From Candidatus Cloacimonadota bacterium (GTDB lineage Bacteria > Cloacimonadota > Cloacimonadia > Cloacimonadales > Cloacimonadaceae), in contig JAKOXG010000006.1 in the NCBI GenBank assembly GCA_029781115.1, positions 124,001 to 188,000 of the forward strand: a stretch of DNA of 64,000 nt. Reading direction: 5' to 3'. A program made the position numbers and the translations under genes. A model generated the notes under the pieces. That model was not told where the DNA came from, ran no database searches, and saw only the letters and a list, made by a program, of their open reading frames with translations. The first letter of the stretch is position 1. Every line of letters starts with the position of its first letter. Positions 42,725 to 51,880 of the stretch are shown one piece after another.

Positions 42725-45181
42725 ATGAAAGATATCAAGTTCATTTGCACCACGCTACTCCTTATCCTGCTATGCTTTAGCTTGGGCGCACAGAAAGCAT
42801 ATGTAGACCCCGAAAACACCATGCACTCCATCGCCAATATCGATGACGTCTTCACCCCTTACGTCAACCCATCTCTGCTGGGCATTAGCTTTGCCGATGG
42901 TATTGGCTTTGGCACAAGCTACGATGAAGAAGATACTTACAAGCAGCATTGGATCTTCTTTGCCCCCGGTGGCTTTGCATATACCTACGAAAATCGAAAC
43001 GACGTCAGCTACCACAACCTGGCCTTTGGAAATCCCCTCGGTGATGGACCCATCTCCAAAAACATCCACATCGGCACCCGCTATAGCTGGAGAAATTCCA
43101 AGTTCAGCAAAAGCTGGTTGAGAAGCGGTGTTACCATCCGCCCCCACAACAGTTTATCGCTGGCCATGGTGTGGGACAACCCCTATAAACAATCCCCCGC
43201 ATACAGATTTGGCGCTTCAATACGTCCTTTGGAGTTTCTCAATTCCAACCTGGCACACCGCTTGGAATTGAGCGCTGACGTAAATTACAACCGTGATCCC
43301 CTGGTCGTAAACGCCAAAAGAGAATTTAAGAACCCGCTGCTGGGCATCAACACAGAAATTGTAAATGGCCTCAAGATTGGCGCTTCCTACGATCTCGACA
43401 GCAAGGACGCCACGCTCGGTTTTAGCCTGCGCTTTGGCAAGGTAAATCTGGGTAACCACATTCTCAAGCCTGATAAGGGTGATACTTACACCGTAGACTA
43501 CGCTCAAATTGGCACCTTGGATTACAAACCATTTTTGGGCATTGCACCCCGCAAATGGCACAATATGAAGCTCTCCGGCAGCATCGTAAGCTACAAAACA
43601 CCCACCTTCTCGGTCGGCCCCTTCACCGTCTTCGATTCCACCACCCGCAGCGTGGAGGAAGTGATCGGAGAACTCAAGAAAGCGGCACAAGAGCCCGGCG
43701 TGGAAGGCATCCTGCTGGTGAACCCCTCCTTTGCCACCTCCTTTGCGCTGATGCAAGAGCTGACGCGGGCATTTGAAGCCTTCAAAGCCACCGGCAAACA
43801 CGTGGCCTGCTACTATGACAACCTCTCCAACGGTGGCTATGTCTTTGCTGCCCCCATCGCAGACAAAATCTGGCTCAACCCCATGGGAATCCTGGACTTA
43901 AAAGGCCTGGCCATCCAAAGCCCCTATTTCGGTGATCTCCTCAGCGAGCTGGGCATTGAAGTGCTCAATTTCCGCAGTCACAGATACAAAAGTGCCGGCA
44001 ACATCTTCACCGAATCTTCCATAACTGAGGCGGAAAGAGAAGTCTACGACTCGATTTTGCAGACCTACCTGGATCAGTTCATCGCCCAAATCTCCAAAGG
44101 CAGAGCCGGAAAGCTGGTCGGCAGCGTGGAAGCCGCCATCAACGAAGGCCCCTACTTCAACGCTCAAGATGCGCTGGCTAAAGGACTTGTGGACGGACTG
44201 GTTTACCAGGACGAACTGCCCGAGCTGCTCAAAGCTGAATTTGGCTTCAAGAAGCAAAGCAAGCAGCTGGCCAACTATCATGACTACAACTGGCACAAGA
44301 AACCGGCCCAGAAAATCGCCGCCATCTACGCCAAGGGCAATATCGTGATGGGCAAAGGCAAACCCGGCAAAACCATCGCCGCCGAAACCACTGTGGATTT
44401 GATCCGCAAAGCCCGTAAAAACCCGAAATACAAAGGCATTATCCTCAGAGTGGACAGCGGTGGCGGCTCAGCCCAAGCCTCCGACATCATCCTGCGCGAA
44501 CTGGCGCTGGCACAGACCGAAAACAAAAAGCCCGTGGTAGTCTCCATGGCCGGTGCGGCAGCCTCCGGTGGCTATTACATTTCCTGCAAAGCAGATAAGA
44601 TCGTTGCCGAAGCCTCAACCCTCACCGGCTCCATCGGTGTGATCGGCCTGGGATTCAACACGGAAAGAATGTTCAACAAAATCCGCATCAATTGGTCAAC
44701 CGTCAAAAAAGGCGAGAATGCAGACTTCCCAAACCCCTTCCGCAGCTGGACTGACACCGAAAAACAACGCATGACAGATATGATTGAACTGATTTATGAA
44801 GGCTTTGTGGGTAAGGTGGCCGACGGACGCAAAAACCTCAGCCTGGCTCAGGTGCATGAATATGCGCAAGGCCGCGTTTGGAGCGGGAAACAAGCCTATG
44901 ACCGTGGTCTGGTGGACGACTTGGGCGGCATGGACAAAGCGCTTGAGCACATGCGGCAACTCACCGGCATCACTGGCGAAATCCAGCTTGTGGACGCCAC
45001 CAGCAAAGAGGACGCCATCGAGATCAATATGAAACCCATCTCGCTGACCAAAGCCTTCGTGCCTGAAATGGCGCTGGAGATCGAGGATAGCTACAAGCAG
45101 GTCTACGAGCTCTGGAAACAATATGAAGGCCAAAACGCCCTGATGCTCTGCCCTGTGCAGGAATTGATCTTGGACTTCTAA
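42725..45181 (+). CDS. sppA: Outer-membrane-barrel-like domain fused to signal peptide peptidase SppA
   Basis: 818 residues from ATG at 42725 (GGAG upstream; puts the signal peptide MKDIKFICTTLLLILLCFSL at residue 1). Residues about 25-285 are a PorV/barrel-like region of amphipathic strands (VNPSLLGISFADGIGFG, RYSWRNSKFSKSW). Residues about 290-818 are a double SppA unit: the catalytic Lys422 in RYKSAGNIF and the nucleophile Ser614 in GAAASGGYY, both at the places expected from E. coli SppA. SppA normally degrades cleaved signal peptides in the inner membrane. An outer-membrane-like N-terminal domain on it is unusual. Confidence 0.87.
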   Translation: MKDIKFICTTLLLILLCFSLGAQKAYVDPENTMHSIANIDDVFTPYVNPSLLGISFADGIGFGTSYDEEDTYKQHWIFFAPGGFAYTYENRNDVSYHNLAFGNPLGDGPISKNIHIGTRYSWRNSKFSKSWLRSGVTIRPHNSLSLAMVWDNPYKQSPAYRFGASIRPLEFLNSNLAHRLELSADVNYNRDPLVVNAKREFKNPLLGINTEIVNGLKIGASYDLDSKDATLGFSLRFGKVNLGNHILKPDKGDTYTVDYAQIGTLDYKPFLGIAPRKWHNMKLSGSIVSYKTPTFSVGPFTVFDSTTRSVEEVIGELKKAAQEPGVEGILLVNPSFATSFALMQELTRAFEAFKATGKHVACYYDNLSNGGYVFAAPIADKIWLNPMGILDLKGLAIQSPYFGDLLSELGIEVLNFRSHRYKSAGNIFTESSITEAEREVYDSILQTYLDQFIAQISKGRAGKLVGSVEAAINEGPYFNAQDALAKGLVDGLVYQDELPELLKAEFGFKKQSKQLANYHDYNWHKKPAQKIAAIYAKGNIVMGKGKPGKTIAAETTVDLIRKARKNPKYKGIILRVDSGGGSAQASDIILRELALAQTENKKPVVVSMAGAAASGGYYISCKADKIVAEASTLTGSIGVIGLGFNTERMFNKIRINWSTVKKGENADFPNPFRSWTDTEKQRMTDMIELIYEGFVGKVADGRKNLSLAQVHEYAQGRVWSGKQAYDRGLVDDLGGMDKALEHMRQLTGITGEIQLVDATSKEDAIEINMKPISLTKAFVPEMALEIEDSYKQVYELWKQYEGQNALMLCPVQELILDF

Positions 45182-45208
45182 AGCTTACATCTTACCTTTC
45201 AATAAGTT

Positions 45209-45245
45209 CCGGGTTCTCGTGTATACGGGAGCCCGGTTTTCTTTT
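45209..45245 (+). terminator. Rho-independent terminator after sppA
   Basis: Stem CCGGGTTCTCGT paired with ACGGGAGCCCGG (one-base offsets inside) followed by TTTTCTTTT; 27 nt past the stop. Confidence 0.85.
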
Positions 45246-45510
45246 GTGTCACCAAAACTGCAAATAGATGCCACGCTCATCACCTACCAAAATAGTAGGA
45301 GTTCCTACCCCTGATCCGAATGCAGAAATCCCCGGACAAAAATCAATATTTTACCTCAAAGAGCAATCTCGTCAGGCAATACTGCCACTTTCGACCCTCC
45401 TCAAATGCCCATTCTATGCGGACTCCCAACTCCTTCCCTGCTGCTCTCCTGCTCCTCTAACAAGTAACGAGTAAGAAAGCAGGCAGTTAGGAGGAAGAGC
45501 GAAGTGGGAG
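45246..45510 (-). repeat. Dispersed ~270-nt intergenic repeat, copy 2
   Basis: In reverse orientation to the copy at 12460-12735. The part 45399-45510 is about 90% identical to 12460-12571; 45246-45398 is a looser match that keeps the CCTAC/GTAGG hairpin at about 45288-45310. It lies between the sppA terminator and the left end of the accessory island. No coding potential. Confidence 0.8.
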
Positions 45511-45806
45511 CGAAGGCATATTTTTGGAAGTGGCTGACCTGGGTGGAAAGTCAATATTTGCGCCAGTCTCTGGTTCATGAAAACAAATTGTCGGGTAAAA
45601 CCGGCAGCGTCATCCAGCAAAGTCCTGGGCAAACTACGGAGTTTGGATAATGTGGATATTATAGCTTGCTGGAATAGCTAACTCTCTTTGCTAAAGCTAC
45701 TTGCCTCAAAATGAACTCGCCCAGCTTGGATTGGGCATTATCTCCAAACCGGGCGAGTGTCTCACTTACGGTCCTAACAACCCATAGTTTTGGCTAATCC
45801 AAATAA
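45511..45806. other. Non-coding stretch with a long inverted repeat
   Basis: No gene is credible here. An 8-bp perfect inverted repeat, ACTCGCCC (45715-45722) and GGGCGAGT (45751-45758), encloses 28 nt with a nested GCCCA/TGGGC stem. It lacks a clean T run on either strand, so it is not a standard terminator. It sits about 50 nt past the last minus-strand island gene. Confidence 0.5.
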
Positions 45807-46025
45807 TCAGACTTCGGTATCTGCCCCACTTCTTCGGAAAACGAACTTGAGCAACATTGACTCATCCCGCCTTTCTGTCGTGATCGCCTCCACAAAGCTA
45901 AGCTGAGTGACCAAAGCTCGCAGGTAGGTCTCAACCAATGGATAAGCACGCTTTGGCATCGTCAGCTCAGAGGCCGGCAAGCCATTGTTGTAATCGTCAT
46001 GCAAACGCTGCAAAATGGGGATCAT
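45807..46025 (-). CDS. Small hypothetical protein
   Basis: 72 residues, no signal peptide or membrane segment, predicted mostly helical (ILQRLHDDYNNGLPASELTM, split at YNN). It starts 7 nt after the stop of the PH-like acidic protein and shares its direction, which supports a real gene. The ribosome binding site is poor (GACAGACCG). I do not recognise a family. Confidence 0.45.
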   Translation of the reverse strand: MIPILQRLHDDYNNGLPASELTMPKRAYPLVETYLRALVTQLSFVEAITTERRDESMLLKFVFRRSGADTEV

Positions 46026-46032
46026 CGGTCTG

Positions 46033-46740
46033 TCAGTCTAATTCTTCTGAGGCATCGTCGTCGTAATCATCATCTTCATCTTCAAGATCAGTGTCCGATT
46101 CATCCTCATAGTCAGTTTCATCATCAGCTTCAAATTTAGAGATAATGCTATCTGTAATTGATTTCACACTATTGATAAGGGAACTCACGACGTTGCCAGT
46201 CCCTTGGGGCGTGTCCTTCTTATCTTCTGCGTCTTCAGAATCTCTTTCCGGGGCATCGGCCTCGTCATTTGAATCAGAATCGCAGCTTTGGCCATCCTCA
46301 GCTTCCTCATCCTGATTATGCAGCTGCATGGCATACTCGATCCACTCCTGCATCTGCTCCAGGTCCATGCCATCCAAAGTGGTGCTGAGCCGGTAAACCG
46401 CCCCGGAACGCATATGCAGCTTGAGGGCAGAAATATCCACTCCCAAAAAACTGTCTTCATCCATGCTGCAATACCTGATGTCTTTGAACCTGGCGATGAA
46501 CTGAGAGGTGGAATTCCCCTTATCCTTCACACACAGCGCCTCAGTGGTGAAAACCATGCCGGAAGCGCCATTGCTGAAGATGCTGGTGTCGTTGCTATCG
46601 ACAATCTGCCCCTTGGTGTAGCGCCCCTTGCAGATCGTGGAAAGCATCTTCCTGATCCTGGGCATATAATCCTCTTCGATGGGCTCAAAACCCGTGATCT
46701 CCTCATACTTCTCGATCAGTAGTTTCTTCATGTTATCCAT
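46033..46740 (-). CDS. PH-like domain protein with long acidic tail
   Basis: 235 residues. Residues about 40-145 read like a bacterial PH/GRAM-type beta barrel closed by a helix: GASGMVFTTEALCVKDKG, FIARFKDIRYC, GAVYRLSTTLDGMDLEQMQEWIEYAM (split at STTLDG). Residues about 146-235 are almost entirely acidic and low complexity, interrupted by a hydrophobic-amphipathic helix (NVVSSLINSVKSITDSIISKF, split at NSVK). AAGGAGTATAC precedes ATG at 46740. It has its own upstream copy of the island's terminator element. It may bind membranes or a partner through the PH-like part (inference). Confidence 0.7.
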   Translation of the reverse strand: MDNMKKLLIEKYEEITGFEPIEEDYMPRIRKMLSTICKGRYTKGQIVDSNDTSIFSNGASGMVFTTEALCVKDKGNSTSQFIARFKDIRYCSMDEDSFLGVDISALKLHMRSGAVYRLSTTLDGMDLEQMQEWIEYAMQLHNQDEEAEDGQSCDSDSNDEADAPERDSEDAEDKKDTPQGTGNVVSSLINSVKSITDSIISKFEADDETDYEDESDTDLEDEDDDYDDDASEELD

Positions 46741-46764
46741 GTATACTCCTTATGGTGGGATTCT

Positions 46765-46835
46765 CAGGCCGGTTTCCCGTGCCGAATCCAACACCTGTGC
46801 GGAGTATAAAAAAGCCCCTGGACAGATCAGGGGCA
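46765..46835 (-). terminator. Intercistronic element with terminator, copy 1 (after the LRAT gene)
   Basis: On the minus strand the hairpin GCCCCTGATCTGTCCAGGGGC (46834-46814; stem GCCCCTG/CAGGGGC) is followed by TTTTTTATAC. The whole 71-nt block matches 47464-47534 at about 60 positions and precedes an AAGGAGTA ribosome binding site in both places. Confidence 0.85.
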
Positions 46836-46860
46836 GGGGGATAAAGAATTTGCAGAAGTC

Positions 46861-47430
46861 TTATCTTCTTATGATCGTGTCATCGAGCAAATCTGAAATA
46901 ATGTTGCTGGATTTGTCGTATCCCTTCCACAAAAGCCACTTTTCAGCTCCCAGATAGTCCTTTGCTGTCATCTTCAACATCCAGGTGAAATTGTCAGCGT
47001 TTTCAAAGTCATCAGTGAGGCAACCCGAGGTAAACTGATGGCAATTGTCAAAAACCAGGTTGTAATCTCTGCTCTTACCAACCATGGATAGGGCACGTTC
47101 TGCTGTCTCGTCGTCACCCACCGGGTCCCCATCACAATCACAGGAAACAAAGATAATTTTGGCTTCGGTAAAACCGCCCAGACGTCTTAGAAACCTCTCG
47201 GGAGATACGCAGCGGATTTCTCCGCTACCCTCGAGATGCACAATCCGGTTGTTGCCCACATAAATGCCGCTATGATACTCTGTTTCAACAAGATCGCATA
47301 AAACTACCGAGCCGGGCAGTGGGTATACCTTTTCTTTGAAAGCACTTTCAGCGTTTCGCAGCAGATTGCGTATTCTCTTTCTCGTCTTATTGGGACTTTC
47401 AATAATACTGAATGGGAATTTCTTTAGCAT
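46861..47430 (-). CDS. LRAT/NlpC-P60-type acyltransferase or hydrolase
   Basis: 189 residues, no signal peptide. The LRAT-domain core is at about 38-140: GSVVLCDLVETEYHSGIYVG with His53, then VHLEG with His65, and the cysteine box DNCHQFTSGC with Cys130. The 12-residue gap between the two histidines equals that of human HRASLS/PLAAT enzymes (H23 and H35), which cleave or transfer acyl chains of phospholipids. The fold is shared with viral and NlpC/P60 proteins, so a peptidase activity cannot be ruled out. AAAGGAGTAAC precedes ATG. The gene is bracketed by two copies of the same intercistronic element. Confidence 0.82.
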   Translation of the reverse strand: MLKKFPFSIIESPNKTRKRIRNLLRNAESAFKEKVYPLPGSVVLCDLVETEYHSGIYVGNNRIVHLEGSGEIRCVSPERFLRRLGGFTEAKIIFVSCDCDGDPVGDDETAERALSMVGKSRDYNLVFDNCHQFTSGCLTDDFENADNFTWMLKMTAKDYLGAEKWLLWKGYDKSSNIISDLLDDTIIRR

Positions 47431-47463
47431 ATGTTACTCCTTTTGCTGTTTATAAACGTTGGA

Positions 47464-47534
47464 CAGGCCGGCTTTCCGTGCCAAATCCATCGTTTGGACG
47501 CAGTATAAATAAGCCCCTGGACAGATCAGGGGCA
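47464..47534 (-). terminator. Intercistronic element with terminator, copy 2 (after the AAA+ gene)
   Basis: Minus-strand hairpin identical to copy 1 (stem GCCCCTG/CAGGGGC, 47533-47513) followed by TTATTTATAC, 46 nt past the AAA+ stop. About 85% identical to 46765-46835 over 71 nt. A third copy of the hairpin core lies at 53517-53536. Confidence 0.85.
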
Positions 47535-47579
47535 TAAGAACCAATATTCTAAAACATGTAGGGCACCCTTGATTGGCTA

Positions 47580-49106
47580 TCATGAGGATTCATTACTGTC
47601 GCATTCATAACTTGCATTCTTGACATCAATCAATTCCAAGGACTTTCTCAACTCTTCGATCTTATCTTTCAGAGATTTAGAAATTGGTTTTGTATCTTTG
47701 ATTTCTTTGATCAAATCCTCGGTGCTAATAGTCTTTTTCCCAGATAGAAAGGCATTTTCGATGGTATTCTTAACAACAGATTCAATATCCGCTCCACTAA
47801 AACCCTTGGTTTTCTGCAGTAACTGGATCACATCGATATCCGTTGACCACTTTCCACGCTTTTTCAGGTGAATTTCGAAGATTCTCTTTCTTTCGTCAGC
47901 ACTGGGGAAATCTACCAGAAAGATCTCATCAAACCTTCCTTTTCTCAAGAATTCCGGAGGAAGGATAGAGATGTCGTTGGAAGTTGCAACCACGAATACC
48001 GTATTATCTTTTTCCTGAAGCCAGGTTAGGAAGAAACCAAATAGTCTTGTGGTTACTTCATGGCTGCCACCAGCTTGCCCGATACCGGAGAATGCTTTTT
48101 CGATCTCATCAACCCAAAGCACACACGGGCTGATAGCTTCTGCTATGCTGATAGCTCTGCGCATGTTGCCTTCACTTTCTCCGACATATTTACCAAGCAA
48201 CTTGCCGACATCCAGACGGATCAAAGGCACGCCAAAGAGTTTTGCCGTTGCCTTGGCTGTAAGGCTCTTCCCGCAGCCGGGCATGCCAACGATCATCAGC
48301 CCTTTGGGTATATCAACCCCATACTTTACAGCTTCATTGAGATTGTCCAAAACTTGGCTTTTCTTTCTCAGCCAATCTTTCATGCGATCAAGCCCGCCAA
48401 CATCGTCGATAGAGTCATCAAGTCTCAATATCTCAAGAACACCGGATTTTGCGATTATCTGCTCTTTTTCTTCGATGATCAAGCTCAGGTCTCCTGCTTC
48501 GATTGTGCCGCTGTTTTGATAAGCCAAGTTTAAGATTTGCGTGATTTCAAATTCGGAAAACCCTTTCAAAGACCAGGTCAACTCTTCAGAGAAAGCCTCA
48601 TCAATATTGAAGTCGTTTGCTTTGGCGAAGTTAATGATCAAGTCCTTGATTCCGGCTTGGGAGGGAAGCGGTGGTTCGAAGATCGTTATCAGTTGCTCAA
48701 GCTCGGGTGGAATGGTTAAGACGGTGGACACAATAAATATAGTCACATTGTAATCGGGATCATGTAGGTTTCTGAGGGCGATTGACTTCAGCAGACTGAT
48801 GATTACCGGATTGGATATGCTGCTGTGGACATCTTTTAAAACCAGAAAGTTAGTTCCCTTTTGAGAAAGAGTATATGACCTTAAGAATTTATCAAGTGTT
48901 AAACTTAAATTGCTCTTCTTCGTCTTAAAGTCAACCTCACCCAAGCCCTCATTATACTCATGAACGCTGATATCCTTGGACTCATTACTGAGCTGTTCTA
49001 TTATTGCGTCAAAAGCATGAAAGTCAAAGGTGGGGACATAAATGATGGGCCTCAGTGCATCGATATATGATGCAAGTTTCTTCAATTGCAATTGCTCGGT
49101 CATCAT
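47580..49106 (-). CDS. Ycf46-like AAA+ ATPase
   Basis: 508 residues. An N-terminal degenerate AAA-like domain (about 1-215, [34 protein letters not shown]) precedes a full AAA+ module: [16 protein letters not shown], Walker A GMPGCGKS (274-281), [17 protein letters not shown]-type pore region, Walker B VLWVDE (D333-E334), sensor 1 ATSND, arginine finger RKGRFDE (388-394). This architecture matches the Ycf46 family of cyanobacteria and plastids, relatives of FtsH and CDC48. The substrate is unknown. It is fourth in an overlapping operon with three unfamiliar proteins; its ATG overlaps the previous stop. Confidence 0.88.
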   Translation of the reverse strand: MMTEQLQLKKLASYIDALRPIIYVPTFDFHAFDAIIEQLSNESKDISVHEYNEGLGEVDFKTKKSNLSLTLDKFLRSYTLSQKGTNFLVLKDVHSSISNPVIISLLKSIALRNLHDPDYNVTIFIVSTVLTIPPELEQLITIFEPPLPSQAGIKDLIINFAKANDFNIDEAFSEELTWSLKGFSEFEITQILNLAYQNSGTIEAGDLSLIIEEKEQIIAKSGVLEILRLDDSIDDVGGLDRMKDWLRKKSQVLDNLNEAVKYGVDIPKGLMIVGMPGCGKSLTAKATAKLFGVPLIRLDVGKLLGKYVGESEGNMRRAISIAEAISPCVLWVDEIEKAFSGIGQAGGSHEVTTRLFGFFLTWLQEKDNTVFVVATSNDISILPPEFLRKGRFDEIFLVDFPSADERKRIFEIHLKKRGKWSTDIDVIQLLQKTKGFSGADIESVVKNTIENAFLSGKKTISTEDLIKEIKDTKPISKSLKDKIEELRKSLELIDVKNASYECDSNESS

Positions 49107-50011
49107 ATCTCCAAGTACACAATTGGGTTAACTTTGTCTGACGACTTGTATACCAAACCGTCAAGAATGAGAAATTTACCGTTGGCTTTTGTGGATGTAA
49201 TCTCCTCCAGTTTGTCCTTTGCGCTTCTGATAATGGAAGTGCCAGGCACTGAGATTATCAGAACTTTGGTTTTTTCTGTTTGCAGATCCTTCCAATATGA
49301 TTTTGTTTCACCGGTAAAGATATGCAGTCCAATTCGTTGCATCATATCATCGAAAGCCTTGTCCTTATCGAGTTTTGGGCAAATAAGTCTTTTTGCTTCA
49401 TCCCTGTTAGTAATCTTGAATGTCTTTACCAATGATTTGCGGATATCTTCATTTTGTAAAAGCAAATCACGCAGTGTAGAATTCATTAATATCGCATAAA
49501 TCATCAGTGGGGCATCTCGCGTGAACTGATGGTAGAATCGGGTGTTATCAAGCTGAAACAACCTACTGTAGTTTTCAGATATTTCCTTGGTAGTTGCTTT
49601 CAAAAACGCCATATCGTGTTTGTGTTCAATCAGTTTTGACTTCAATGTCTCGTAACCTTTATGATAGCCATCGATAGCCCGTTCTATTTTGCTGCCTGTT
49701 TTAGTCCATTTTTGTAATTCTGCTTCTCTTTTTGCCCGGTATTCAAGCGAATACAAGCTCTCCTCAATCACACTCTCATTGGTTTCTATCTTAAATATCT
49801 TGATCAACTCAACTATCACAGAATTCTTACTCTTAATAGCCTCAACTTGCTGTAGTTCTTCATCGTATCCTCTGACTTTGAGCCATTTTTGCAACAAACC
49901 ATCTTGATAAAGACGCATTATGTCCTCGACACAAAAGTTCTCCTGAAGGTCTTTGATGCTACGGACTTGCTGGCCGTCCAGAATGAGATTGAATTTAATC
50001 GTTTTTGCCAT
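49103..50011 (-). CDS. Hypothetical 302-residue protein, partner of the AAA+ ATPase
   Basis: 302 residues, soluble, helical in the middle (about 90-170). The N-terminus (FNLILDGQQVRSIKDLQENF, then IMRLYQDGLLQKWLKVRGYDEEL) is a pattern I have seen at the start of other uncharacterised bacterial proteins, but I cannot name the domain. The centre has NTRFYHQFTRDAPLMIYAILM; the C-terminus is alpha-beta (VLIISVPGTSII, FLILDGLVYKS). It overlaps the membrane protein gene by 17 nt and the AAA+ gene by 4 nt, strong evidence of joint function. AAGGAGAAAA-type ribosome binding site. Confidence 0.7.
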   Translation of the reverse strand: MAKTIKFNLILDGQQVRSIKDLQENFCVEDIMRLYQDGLLQKWLKVRGYDEELQQVEAIKSKNSVIVELIKIFKIETNESVIEESLYSLEYRAKREAELQKWTKTGSKIERAIDGYHKGYETLKSKLIEHKHDMAFLKATTKEISENYSRLFQLDNTRFYHQFTRDAPLMIYAILMNSTLRDLLLQNEDIRKSLVKTFKITNRDEAKRLICPKLDKDKAFDDMMQRIGLHIFTGETKSYWKDLQTEKTKVLIISVPGTSIIRSAKDKLEEITSTKANGKFLILDGLVYKSSDKVNPIVYLEI

Positions 50012-50804
50012 TTTTCTTCTCCTGTTTTTTTATACTTTCTCTATGTGGTATATTCAAAACTTCTCCTATGTACTGAACTACGCAATCATCTGATGTGGAT
50101 ATCCATTTCTTACACTTCTGCCAAACCGGCTTAAATCCTATCCACACCAATCTTGCTGTTAAAAGAAGTAATAGAAGAATAATTATACACAAGACTGACA
50201 TGGTATCTATTACATAAGTAGCACCTTCCTCAAAGGCTTGAACAGTAGTATAGATCACTGAAGGGCAAAGCAGCATGCAAACCAAGGAAGATATCACCAG
50301 CACTAGGATCAGTTTGCAAATCCCTATTAATTTTCCAGTTGACGTTTCCTGCTTTACGCGCTCCCAATCATGTTTAAGCAGGTAAGATATAGCTTTAGAC
50401 AGATAGTTCAAGTTTTCATCAGATATCTTCTCTTCTTGCTCTCCTTCTTGCTTTACAATCAATTTCAACAGTTCATTGTCTTCGTCATCATAAGGGTTCA
50501 ATCTGACCTGAAAGAAGGTCTTGGCTTCTGCCACAGTCTCAAATCTGATATCACTTGCACAAACTCTCCCTTTCTCTTTATCTTGCTCTTTATCTTCCTT
50601 TTTCTCTTTCGCTTTGTCGGCGTTTCCAATTCTTCTCAATTCAACTGCTGCCGCCCTTAACTCTTCTCTCCACCTTTGTCTCTCTTCAGTTACATACTTC
50701 AGTTTATTGGATTTATTATGAGTTAGTATCGACACGAAAGCTGAAATCAGTGCTGCTATTACAGTTGAGCTTAGTAGAGCCAATATTATCTCTGTTGTAT
50801 TCAT
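49995..50804 (-). CDS. Membrane protein with charged coiled segment
   Basis: 269 residues. Transmembrane helices at about 5-27, 158-187 and 198-223. After the first helix comes KLKYVTEERQRWREELR and a strongly charged lysine/glutamate stretch (about 60-80), predicted cytoplasmic. The C-terminal tail is basic (SIKKQEKKNGKND). Proteins with a short N-terminal anchor followed by the ERxxWREELR motif are common in bacterial accessory regions (recall). No catalytic motif is seen. The gene begins 12 nt after the glycine-zipper gene. Confidence 0.7.
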   Translation of the reverse strand: MNTTEIILALLSSTVIAALISAFVSILTHNKSNKLKYVTEERQRWREELRAAAVELRRIGNADKAKEKKEDKEQDKEKGRVCASDIRFETVAEAKTFFQVRLNPYDDEDNELLKLIVKQEGEQEEKISDENLNYLSKAISYLLKHDWERVKQETSTGKLIGICKLILVLVISSLVCMLLCPSVIYTTVQAFEEGATYVIDTMSVLCIIILLLLLLTARLVWIGFKPVWQKCKKWISTSDDCVVQYIGEVLNIPHRESIKKQEKKNGKND

Positions 50805-50816
50805 GAAGCACCCACC

Positions 50817-51836
50817 TTACCAGGAAAAGAAGAAATCTGAAATTGCACTTGCAGCATTGGATATGAAGTTACCAACACTTGTAATTACATTAGATACAAC
50901 TTCTACACCCTTGGTTATCACCTTGCCAACCGCTCTGCCAGCAACGTTTCCCACGAAGGCACCGATTTCTGATCCTACATACGATCCTGCGGGGCCAAAT
51001 ATTGAGCCAACACTTGCACCTATGTTAGCACCAATATTCTCGCCTGCTTCAGCACAGAAATCCTCAATCACAGCACCCAGTTTTGAAGTTTTCCGGTTAA
51101 GGATATACCCCTGAGCTTCAATGGGATTGATTTCTCCCGTACCAACCTGGTACACGGCTTTCGCGGCTGACATACCTTGATCAACGATCATTGTCAACTG
51201 ACTGTTTGTGACCTTGTCAAACTGTTCAGGCAGCATTCCTTTTTCCTTTGCTATTACGGCAGCGGAGGAAACTGCTTTCACGTATTGCGGATCTTTATCA
51301 TTGTTTAGTGGAGTGTCAAAGTAGTCTCTGAGTGCAACGATTTCCTTTTTGAAATCAATAGCTTCAACACGCTCTACTGCTTTTGGTTCCAAGAAATTGG
51401 TGTTTTGCATAGTGTCCACGATATCTTGGATAATGACCGTTTCCCTAATGTTCCCGAGGTCACTATCGGATAGAGAAGCATCTTCTGATACCGATGGAAC
51501 GTTCAATTCCCGGCCAACATCGACCAGGATTTTGTTCATACTCAAGCCAGTTTTGGAAGTATCAAGTCCCTGTATTTTTGCGATTAGCCACTCTTCCCTG
51601 GTTGAGCCTTTGCTCATGCTATCCCTTAAATCATTGTACACGTTTTCAATCCGATCCACAGTTCTGATTACCTCGTTAATACTCTTCTGAGCTTCTTTTC
51701 TGCTGCAACCAGTGTTTTGCATCATCACATTAACGAGAGTTTCATTTGTGCTCTCTGGGTCTGAATTGACAATCCCACTGCATGAATCCACTATGTCAAT
51801 GAATGTCCCCATCTTGTCTTCGATTTTCTTTGTCAT
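50817..51836 (-). CDS. Glycine-zipper membrane-interacting protein
   Basis: 339 residues, no signal peptide. The first 230 residues are helical and charged. Residues about 265-312 form a glycine zipper (GENIGANIGASVGSIFGPAG, then YVGSEIGAFVGNVAGRAVG), a sequence type that inserts into or packs against membranes and occurs in pore-forming effectors and some phage and toxin proteins. A final amphipathic tail (ISNAASAISDFFFSW) follows. AAGGAG precedes ATG at 51836. It is first in the overlapping four-gene core, 44 nt after the WYL regulator. Function unknown. Confidence 0.72.
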   Translation of the reverse strand: MTKKIEDKMGTFIDIVDSCSGIVNSDPESTNETLVNVMMQNTGCSRKEAQKSINEVIRTVDRIENVYNDLRDSMSKGSTREEWLIAKIQGLDTSKTGLSMNKILVDVGRELNVPSVSEDASLSDSDLGNIRETVIIQDIVDTMQNTNFLEPKAVERVEAIDFKKEIVALRDYFDTPLNNDKDPQYVKAVSSAAVIAKEKGMLPEQFDKVTNSQLTMIVDQGMSAAKAVYQVGTGEINPIEAQGYILNRKTSKLGAVIEDFCAEAGENIGANIGASVGSIFGPAGSYVGSEIGAFVGNVAGRAVGKVITKGVEVVSNVITSVGNFISNAASAISDFFFSW

Positions 51837-51880
51837 TTTGTTGCTCCTTATTGTATTTATCTTGATTTCATGTTAAATGA

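Noticed and set aside
45414-45632. 72-codon minus-strand frame
   Set aside because: Mostly inside the dispersed repeat; no start signal and no counterpart frame conserved in the other repeat copy.
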